Assembly (NCBI GenBank): GCA_045649455.1
Contig: JAZRPV010000059.1
Location: forward strand, 1-55,755
Length of the DNA stretch: 55,755 bases
Reading direction: 5' to 3'
Source of the DNA: JAEDES01 sp045649455
GTDB taxonomy: Bacteria > Bacillota_I > Bacilli_A > RF39 > UBA660
In this document: one piece after another, positions 51,910 through 55,755 of the stretch
Layout of the letters: every line of letters begins with the position of its first letter
Numbering within the stretch: the stretch's first letter is position 1
Notes under the pieces: model-generated
What the model was told of the DNA's origin: nothing
Databases searched by the model: none
What the model saw: only the letters and a program-made list of their open reading frames with translations
Program-made: the position numbers and the translations under genes

Positions 51910-52254
51910 TTAAGCTTCTTGATTTTCCGTTTCATCAGTTTCATATTTACTTTTGTACATTGCATATCCTTGATTTAATAATTCTGATAATTCTGCTTGT
52001 TCTGGTGTTTCATATCCCATATGTAAAATTTTATCAATTTGTTCATGATCAAATGCACAAACTACGTTAGTATCTAAAATACCTTCTGGATAAATACATG
52101 ATCCATATTCAAAAAGTTTTTTTTCCGGTTTAATATATTGACCATCTTTATATTGAGCGTTGCTTGGAAAAATACAATAACTTGTAATCATTAATTCCTT
52201 TTTTCCACCCTTTAAAAGAACAACTGTTCCAATTGGCAAAAATTTTTCTTTCAT
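51910..52254 (-). CDS. DUF4176 family T7SS-associated protein (copy B)
   Basis: 114-aa soluble protein. The opening FLPIGTVVLLKGGKKELMITSY is the DUF4176 signature; this family is tied to Gram-positive ESX/type VII loci and LXG effectors. Downstream parts are PEGILDTNVVCAFDHEQIDKI and a variable tail. It is about 65 percent identical by eye to the copy at 53483-53821. The gene lies directly upstream of the 950-aa protein and could be its chaperone or regulator. The ATG follows AAGGAGAT. Confidence 0.8.
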   Translation of the reverse strand: MKEKFLPIGTVVLLKGGKKELMITSYCIFPSNAQYKDGQYIKPEKKLFEYGSCIYPEGILDTNVVCAFDHEQIDKILHMGYETPEQAELSELLNQGYAMYKSKYETDETENQEA

Positions 52255-52308
52255 TTTAATCTCCTTTATATTTTTTTATTCTTTTTATACTTTAATAAAA
52301 TTTAAAAT

Positions 52309-52638
52309 TTATTTTTTATTTTGTTCTGCATAATAATTATTTACTTCGCTAGTACGTTTATTAGCAGCAGCTGATTTAATTTCGTTACAAAGATTTATTA
52401 AAGCATTAAGTTCATTATTCAACTCTGTTCTAATATCATTTAATTTTTTATCATATTTTTGTCCGTTAACTGTTAACGTATCTGATTTTCTTAAGTCACT
52501 AACTGCATTTTGTAAACTAGCTGTAGTCCATGCTGTATCATTAGCTGCTTTTTTTGCTTCGTTAGCTGCATCAATTATTTTATTGCAATATCTATTTATA
52601 CTGCTAGAACTTATTAATTGTCCCCAACTTAATCCCAT
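52309..52638 (-). CDS. Small helical ESX-like protein
   Basis: 109-aa all-helical protein with two long helices joined near VNGQKYDKKL. Its size and operon position suggest a WXG100-like or TelA/LapC-like secretion partner, though no WxG turn is present. Tryptophans lie near residues 5 and 37. It follows the WXG-like pair and precedes DUF4176 copy B. Function by position only; this gene has no counterpart in the duplicated upstream cassette. Confidence 0.6.
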   Translation of the reverse strand: MGLSWGQLISSSSINRYCNKIIDAANEAKKAANDTAWTTASLQNAVSDLRKSDTLTVNGQKYDKKLNDIRTELNNELNALINLCNEIKSAAANKRTSEVNNYYAEQNKK

Positions 52639-52666
52639 TGCATTTCCTCTTTTCTATTTATATTTT

Positions 52667-52963
52667 TTATTCTACTCCATTAACATCTTCTGTAATAATT
52701 GCATCTGTAATTTCAGCAATCTTCATTGCTGCTTGACCAATTTGTTGTGGTACTGCTAATGCACCTTCTGTATCACTTCCAAAGAATTCAATAAATTCTT
52801 GAGTAAATTGTTTAATATAGTCAGAACTTGTTCTTGAGTTAATGTCACACATAGCACTTAGAGAATCTTGTAAAGCTTGACCAAGTCTTTGAGAAAGTTC
52901 TATTAATTCACCTACTGTTTGTCCAGCTACTGATGAATTTAAATATATTGTTTCATTTCCCAT
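52667..52963 (-). CDS. WXG100-like protein (WxxG-variant, copy B)
   Basis: 98-aa helical-hairpin protein, homologous in layout to 53946-54224. The turn region reads SDYIKQFTQEFIEFF where copy A has SVWIKGYAQQFAGIF, so the Trp and Gly of the WXG turn are lost here. Such small paired helical hairpins are substrates or structural parts of ESX-like secretion. The gene starts behind AAAGGAGAT and is second in the downstream operon. Confidence 0.65.
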   Translation of the reverse strand: MGNETIYLNSSVAGQTVGELIELSQRLGQALQDSLSAMCDINSRTSSDYIKQFTQEFIEFFGSDTEGALAVPQQIGQAAMKIAEITDAIITEDVNGVE

Positions 52964-52984
52964 ATTAAATCTCCTTTCTAACCT

Positions 52985-53272
52985 TTATTTTGACCATTCT
53001 GCCTTAACTTTCGCCAAAACATCCTTTTCATTTCCTTGTTCGTCTTCTACACTATCTTGAAATTTCTTTATTTTTTCATCTAATTGTTTAAGCATATCTT
53101 CTGTTGCTGTAATAGATTTCTGTAAAAGTTCTTTTGCCGTACCATCTAAACCAACATTTTTTAAGCGTTCTTCAAGTATTCCTTTTTCGTATGCAGATTC
53201 TTCTTTAAGTAAATCTACTTCGTCTTTCATTTCTTGTAATTCTTTACCTGAATAACTAACAATTGTTGCCAT
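52985..53272 (-). CDS. WXG100-like protein (LxG-variant, copy B)
   Basis: 95-aa helical-hairpin protein, first gene of the long ESX-like operon. GLDGTAKELLQ (about 41-51) is the turn between two helices; WXG100 proteins have WxGxAxxxL at this place. The pair partner is the copy at 54275-54559 with GLRGTAGEQLQ. The ATG at 53272 follows GGAGGTGA at eight bases, and codons further upstream lie before the SD. It ends with AEWSK, loosely like the C-terminal YxxxD/E export signals but without the full motif. Confidence 0.7.
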   Translation of the reverse strand: MATIVSYSGKELQEMKDEVDLLKEESAYEKGILEERLKNVGLDGTAKELLQKSITATEDMLKQLDEKIKKFQDSVEDEQGNEKDVLAKVKAEWSK

Positions 53273-53335
53273 TAATATATTCACCTCCATATTAATTTAA
53301 GGATTACATCGTCATACTTTATCCTCATATTATAT

Positions 53336-53364
53336 ATTTTATAGTTTTTTTCATTTATTGGCAA
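53336..53364 (-). promoter_or_regulatory. Promoter of the long ESX-like operon, with shared upstream box
   Basis: On the minus strand, TTGCCA (53359-53364), 17 bp, TAAAAT (53336-53341). The plus-strand block GCAAGTATTTTATTAAA (53361-53377) is identical to one at the other cassette's promoter (54656-54672) and covers the edge of the -35 and the sequence upstream. Confidence 0.7.
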
Positions 53365-53436
53365 GTATTTTATTAAATTATCCTTTACTTAACACTCTTT
53401 TTACCATTTTTGAATTTATTTTTTTAAGAATTAAAA

Positions 53437-53457
53437 AAACACGCAAAATGCGTGTTT
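53437..53457 (-). terminator. Terminator of the short WXG/DUF4176 operon
   Basis: On the minus strand, AAACACGCA-TTT-TGCGTGTTT followed by TTTT. Confidence 0.9.
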
Positions 53458-53482
53458 TAAATTATAAATGTATTTTACATAA

Positions 53483-53821
53483 TTATGCTGTATAATTTTC
53501 GCTATTTTCATATCTGTCTTTAAACATGTCAGTTCCTTTATTTAATAGCGATGATAATTCTGCTTGGATAGGTGCTTCATATCCTAAATGACAAATTTTT
53601 TCAATTTGGTCATGATTAAATGCGCAAAGTGTATTTGGTTCTATAACACCTTCTGGATATAAGCATGAACCGTAGTCATATATTTTCTTTTCAGGTCTTT
53701 CACCTTGATCTCCACCTTGTTGAGCGTTATTTGGATATACGCAATAAGATGTAATCATTAATTCTTTTTTTCCACCTTTTAAAAGTACTACTGTTCCAAT
53801 TGGTAAAAACTTTTCTTTCAT
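53483..53821 (-). CDS. DUF4176 family T7SS-associated protein (copy A)
   Basis: 112-aa paralogue of 51910-52254 with the same FLPIGTVVLLKGGKKELMITSY opening and PEGVIEPNTLCAFNHDQIEKI. It is the third gene of the short operon (LxG protein, WxxG protein, DUF4176). The pair of copies shows a whole-cassette duplication; the tails (after about residue 95) have diverged. A long hairpin lies between it and the upstream WXG-like gene. The start follows AAGGAGAT. Confidence 0.8.
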   Translation of the reverse strand: MKEKFLPIGTVVLLKGGKKELMITSYCVYPNNAQQGGDQGERPEKKIYDYGSCLYPEGVIEPNTLCAFNHDQIEKICHLGYEAPIQAELSSLLNKGTDMFKDRYENSENYTA

Positions 53822-53860
53822 AAAATATCTCCTTTTCCTTCTTTGTTCACTTTATATGTA

Positions 53861-53903
53861 GTGCTTCGTAAATAGAAGTTTCTCTATTCTATTTACGAAA
53901 CAC
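53861..53903 (-). promoter_or_regulatory. Long intercistronic hairpin between WXG-like and DUF4176 genes
   Basis: Arms TTCGTAAATAGAA and TTCTATTTACGAA (13 bp) around a 9-base loop, extended by a GTG/CAC clamp across a mismatch. No T-run follows in the reading direction, so it looks like a processing or stabilising element, not a terminator. Confidence 0.65.
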
Positions 53904-53945
53904 TGCTTACGCAGCGTTTTATTAACCGTTTTATTAAACTTTTAA

Positions 53946-54224
53946 TTAGTTTGCATCTTCTGCAGTGATTGCAGCAGCGATTTCTTCTAATTTTCCAGCT
54001 GATTCATTAATAGTTGCTACAGCGTCAGCAACTTCAGTTGCGAAAATACCAGCGAATTGTTGTGCATATCCTTTAATCCATACAGATTCAGTATTTGAAT
54101 TAACACCTGAAATTGTTGAATTAACGCTATCTAAAGCATCATTAATTGCTTTAGCTTCATTTTTAAATGATGTAACAGCTTCATTAACTGCAGTAGCTGT
54201 CATATCAGTTCTTACATCTGACAT
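53946..54224 (-). CDS. WXG100-like protein (WxxG-variant, copy A)
   Basis: 92-aa helical-hairpin protein. The turn SVWIKGYAQQFAGIF (Trp49, Gly52) is like the WXG motif with one extra residue. The rest is Ala/Ser/Asn-rich amphipathic helix. It would pair with the LxG-type protein encoded just upstream (54275-54559), as EsxA/EsxB do. The start ATG follows AGGGAGAG. The composition suggests it may be abundant and secreted. Confidence 0.7.
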   Translation of the reverse strand: MSDVRTDMTATAVNEAVTSFKNEAKAINDALDSVNSTISGVNSNTESVWIKGYAQQFAGIFATEVADAVATINESAGKLEEIAAAITAEDAN

Positions 54225-54274
54225 TTATATCTCTCCCTTCAAATGATTTTAACTATATATTAGCTAAATAAATA

Positions 54275-54559
54275 TTATCTAGTAGCGATTTCTTCTACTT
54301 TTGCGTTTTTAGCAGCTTCTGAAGCTACCTTTTCTTCTGCTGTAGTTTTTACTGCAGAGATTTTTTCTTTTGCTGTTTCCATTTTTGCTTTTGCTTCGTT
54401 AAGTTGAGCTTGTAATTGTTCACCAGCTGTTCCTCTTAACCCTGTGTTTGCAACGATTGCTTCTAATGCAGCAATTTTTGCATTCATTGTACTTAGTGCT
54501 TCATCTGCAGCTGAGTTGATAGTGTTAATATCTGCTGCTGAATAGCTAACATTTCCCAT
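54275..54559 (-). CDS. WXG100-like protein (LxG-variant, copy A)
   Basis: 94-aa first gene of the short operon. The turn NTGLRGTAGEQLQAQL (about 38-53) separates two helices and corresponds to WxGxAxxxL with Leu for Trp. It is paralogous to 52985-53272 (both open with SYS at residues 5-8). It would be exported by an ESX/YukAB-like machine, whose EssC-type ATPase is not in this window. The ATG at 54559 follows GGAGGTGA; the longer upstream reading frame is before the SD. Confidence 0.72.
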   Translation of the reverse strand: MGNVSYSAADINTINSAADEALSTMNAKIAALEAIVANTGLRGTAGEQLQAQLNEAKAKMETAKEKISAVKTTAEEKVASEAAKNAKVEEIATR

Positions 54560-54630
54560 TATGTTCACCTCCATATTTTCTTTTAAGAATAATGAGATCC
54601 TTACGACCGAACCCATATCCTTATGTATTC

Positions 54631-54672
54631 ATTTTATATTTTTTTTAAAATCAATGCAAGTATTTTATTAAA
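54631..54672 (-). promoter_or_regulatory. Promoter of the short WXG/DUF4176 operon, with shared upstream box
   Basis: On the minus strand, TTGCAT (54654-54659), 17 bp, TAAAAT (54631-54636). The same 17-bp plus-strand block GCAAGTATTTTATTAAA (54656-54672) lies at this and the other operon's promoter. Confidence 0.7.
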
Positions 54673-54722
54673 ATTATACTATTTTTTACAAATTTGTCAT
54701 TTTTTACATATGATTTAATAAC

Positions 54723-54749
54723 ACAATATTTATTTTTTTGAATATTTTA
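54723..54749 (+). promoter_or_regulatory. Candidate sigma-K/E-like promoter for the CotZ-like pair
   Basis: AC (54723-54724), 16 bp, AATATTTTA (54741-54749), one base off CATANNNTA. The following ATATTTTATATTAGA is identical to the block at the YjcZ-like gene. Confidence 0.45.
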
Positions 54750-54775
54750 TATTAGAAATTATATAGGGGTGAATT

Positions 54776-55081
54776 ATGAAAAATAATACTTGTTTAATGA
54801 ATCTTTTAAAATTTATTTTACTTTTACAAAACAACTCTATAAACAATTGTATTGCTTATAATACAAGGATAATTACCTTATATAATAAACAAGGTAGTTT
54901 AATTACTACTAATGGTAGTCCCTACTATCGTATTAATAAAATCAAAGATGATTGTGTAGAGTTTCTAGTACTTTCTCTAAATGATGATATCTATTCTTCT
55001 ACTAATCAATACATTACTGTAAATATTAGATGTATATGTGCTGTAAAGTGTATTGACGATGTAAATGTAAACAATATATAG
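54776..55081 (+). CDS. CotY/CotZ-like spore-coat-type protein (short copy)
   Basis: 101-aa protein paralogous to the gene after it, with the shared pattern YNTRIITLYNKQGSL, YRINKIKDDCVEFLVL and ITVNIRCICAVKCIDD. It is like the CotY/CotZ/ExsY family of cysteine-rich coat/exosporium crust proteins, but has only five cysteines. It starts behind AGGGGTG and precedes the second copy by 16 bp with AAAGGAGG, so the two form an operon. The promoter resembles late-sporulation ones. Confidence 0.65.
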   Translation: MKNNTCLMNLLKFILLLQNNSINNCIAYNTRIITLYNKQGSLITTNGSPYYRINKIKDDCVEFLVLSLNDDIYSSTNQYITVNIRCICAVKCIDDVNVNNI

Positions 55082-55096
55082 AAAGGAGGGATTTTT

Positions 55097-55495
55097 ATGT
55101 GTTGTGATGATACTAATAACAACTGCATTGGAGATTTATTAAAAAGAATTGCTCTACTTCAAAAACAAGATTGTGATAATAATATACCTTCTGGATGTGA
55201 CAAACCATTCTTAGGACCTATTCGTACTTTCGAGTGTTATAATACTAGACCAATTACTTTATATAATTGCTGCACTGGTTTGCCATGGAGTTTTACTTAT
55301 ACTTTAGATGGTGTTGAAAGTACTTCTACTGTCTTTAGAGTTGAAGCTGTAGATGATAATTGTTGTACTTGTAGAATTCTAGCTACAGATGCAACTACTG
55401 GAGAATATACAAATACTAATGAATTCTTTACTATCAATCTAGATTGCGTTGGAGCAGTTAGATGTTTACCTGATACTTATGTAGATTTATGCTAA
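55097..55495 (+). CDS. CotY/CotZ-like cysteine-rich spore-coat/exosporium protein
   Basis: 132-aa protein with 14 cysteines (opening MCCDD, ending DLC). CotY/CotZ features are NNNCIGDLLKRIALLQKQ, FECYNTRPITLYN, then a Thr-rich beta region ending FFTINLDCVGAVRCLPDTYVD. These proteins self-assemble through disulfides in the spore crust/exosporium. Its presence suggests sporulation genes in a genome otherwise reduced, or a co-opted surface sheet protein. The start has a strong AAAGGAGGG. Confidence 0.8.
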   Translation: MCCDDTNNNCIGDLLKRIALLQKQDCDNNIPSGCDKPFLGPIRTFECYNTRPITLYNCCTGLPWSFTYTLDGVESTSTVFRVEAVDDNCCTCRILATDATTGEYTNTNEFFTINLDCVGAVRCLPDTYVDLC

Positions 55496-55523
55496 TAAAA
55501 AAAGTTCTATTTAGAACTTTTTC
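55496..55523 (+). terminator. Terminator between the CotZ-like operon and the converging gene
   Basis: AAAAAGTTCTA-TT-TAGAACTTTTT, with T/A runs on both sides, so it works in both directions. Confidence 0.85.
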
Positions 55524-55755
55524 TTTCTATTGTAATTATTTCACTTATTGGAATTGAGTGATTATCTAATGTATTAATATTTTTTTTATTTCTTGATATA
55601 AGAGATGTCTCATAAATTTTATCTTTAGTCGTTATTATAAGAGGTATATTATATGAATAACCTATTCCATTAAAAATAGAATCTATTATTTCATTTATAT
55701 TTTGTTTTTCTTCTTTAATGTATGTTACTTCTCTATTATTTTTTATTTTTTTATT
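55507..55755 (-). CDS. Hypothetical protein, 5' end beyond window
   Basis: The last 82 codons of a minus-strand gene; the frame is open from the right edge to the TAG at 55507. Readable parts are IIDSIFNGIGYSYNIPLIITTKDKIYE and NHSIPISEIITIERK, with no family recognised. It is Lys/Asn/Ile-rich and soluble-looking. It converges on the CotZ-like operon across a shared terminator. Confidence 0.5.
   Translation of the reverse strand, partial: NKKIKNNREVTYIKEEKQNINEIIDSIFNGIGYSYNIPLIITTKDKIYETSLISRNKKNINTLDNHSIPISEIITIERKSSK

Noticed and set aside
1..55755. Mycoplasma genetic code (TGA as tryptophan)
   Set aside because: Tryptophan is coded by TGG throughout and the known genes have no in-frame TGA, so reassignment is not shown; TGA is just rare.

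Overview
The window is about 55.8 kb of very AT-rich DNA from a low-GC Gram-positive bacterium. It has Firmicutes-type PolC, PNPase, NusA/IF2 and FtsW. It also has wall-binding LysM domains, type IV pilin-like signal peptides, a type VII-secretion-like (ESX/WXG100) gene set, and small proteins resembling spore-coat proteins (CotY/CotZ-like and YjcZ-like). The genes are compact, have shortened versions of some housekeeping proteins (SMC, RimP) and use almost no TGA stop codons. This fits an uncultured gut Bacilli lineage near the Mollicutes/Erysipelotrichia (RF39-like). The lineage is inference; the gene content is read from the sequence. I saw no rRNA, tRNA, CRISPR array, transposase or integrase.

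Layout. 1-4.6 kb (minus): comEC (cut by the left edge), comEA, a DHH/DHHA1 phosphodiesterase, a Zn-dependent phospholipase-C-like protein and ftsW/spoVE. 4.7-8 kb: a YjcZ-like small protein, two uncharacterised HExxH zincins, and peptide deformylase between them. 8-14.5 kb (minus): smc, a degenerate polysaccharide deacetylase, pnp, rpsO. 14.6-19.3 kb: CPBP protease, a secreted protein with a C-terminal GVRPVI domain, a NatAB-type ABC exporter, a VUT-family membrane protein. 19.3-24 kb (minus): the rimP-nusA-ylxR-infB-(unknown)-rbfA operon. 24-28 kb (minus): a CaCA antiporter, a J-domain/TM/LysM fusion, and a VanY-type carboxypeptidase fused in frame to TruB.

28-36.6 kb (minus) is the most striking accessory region. 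It holds three giant pseudopilin-like proteins (about 700-790 aa) with type IV pilin N-termini, Ig/FN3-like domains and thrombospondin-type-1-like Cys repeats. Each is followed by a one-TM partner gene. 36.7-48.2 kb: polC, two unknown proteins, ferredoxin, a GT2 glycosyltransferase, an RsuA/RluB pseudouridine synthase, a kinase-like protein, an M29 aminopeptidase, a coat-like small protein and a membrane EIIB-like protein without its active Cys.

48.2-54.6 kb (minus) holds a duplicated WXG100-like/DUF4176 cassette and a 950-aa surface protein with PTGGE repeats. The two cassettes have promoters sharing an identical 17-bp block. 54.8-55.5 kb (plus): two CotY/CotZ-like Cys-rich proteins, then a gene cut by the right edge. 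The three plus-strand coat-like loci (4.68, 47.5 and 54.8 kb) all have AC-N16-[C/A]ATANNNTA upstream, which resembles a late-sporulation (sigma-K/E) promoter.

After annotation no gene-free stretch exceeds about 220 bp. The longest (15329-15511, 53273-53482, 54560-54775) hold the terminators, promoters and repeats listed.
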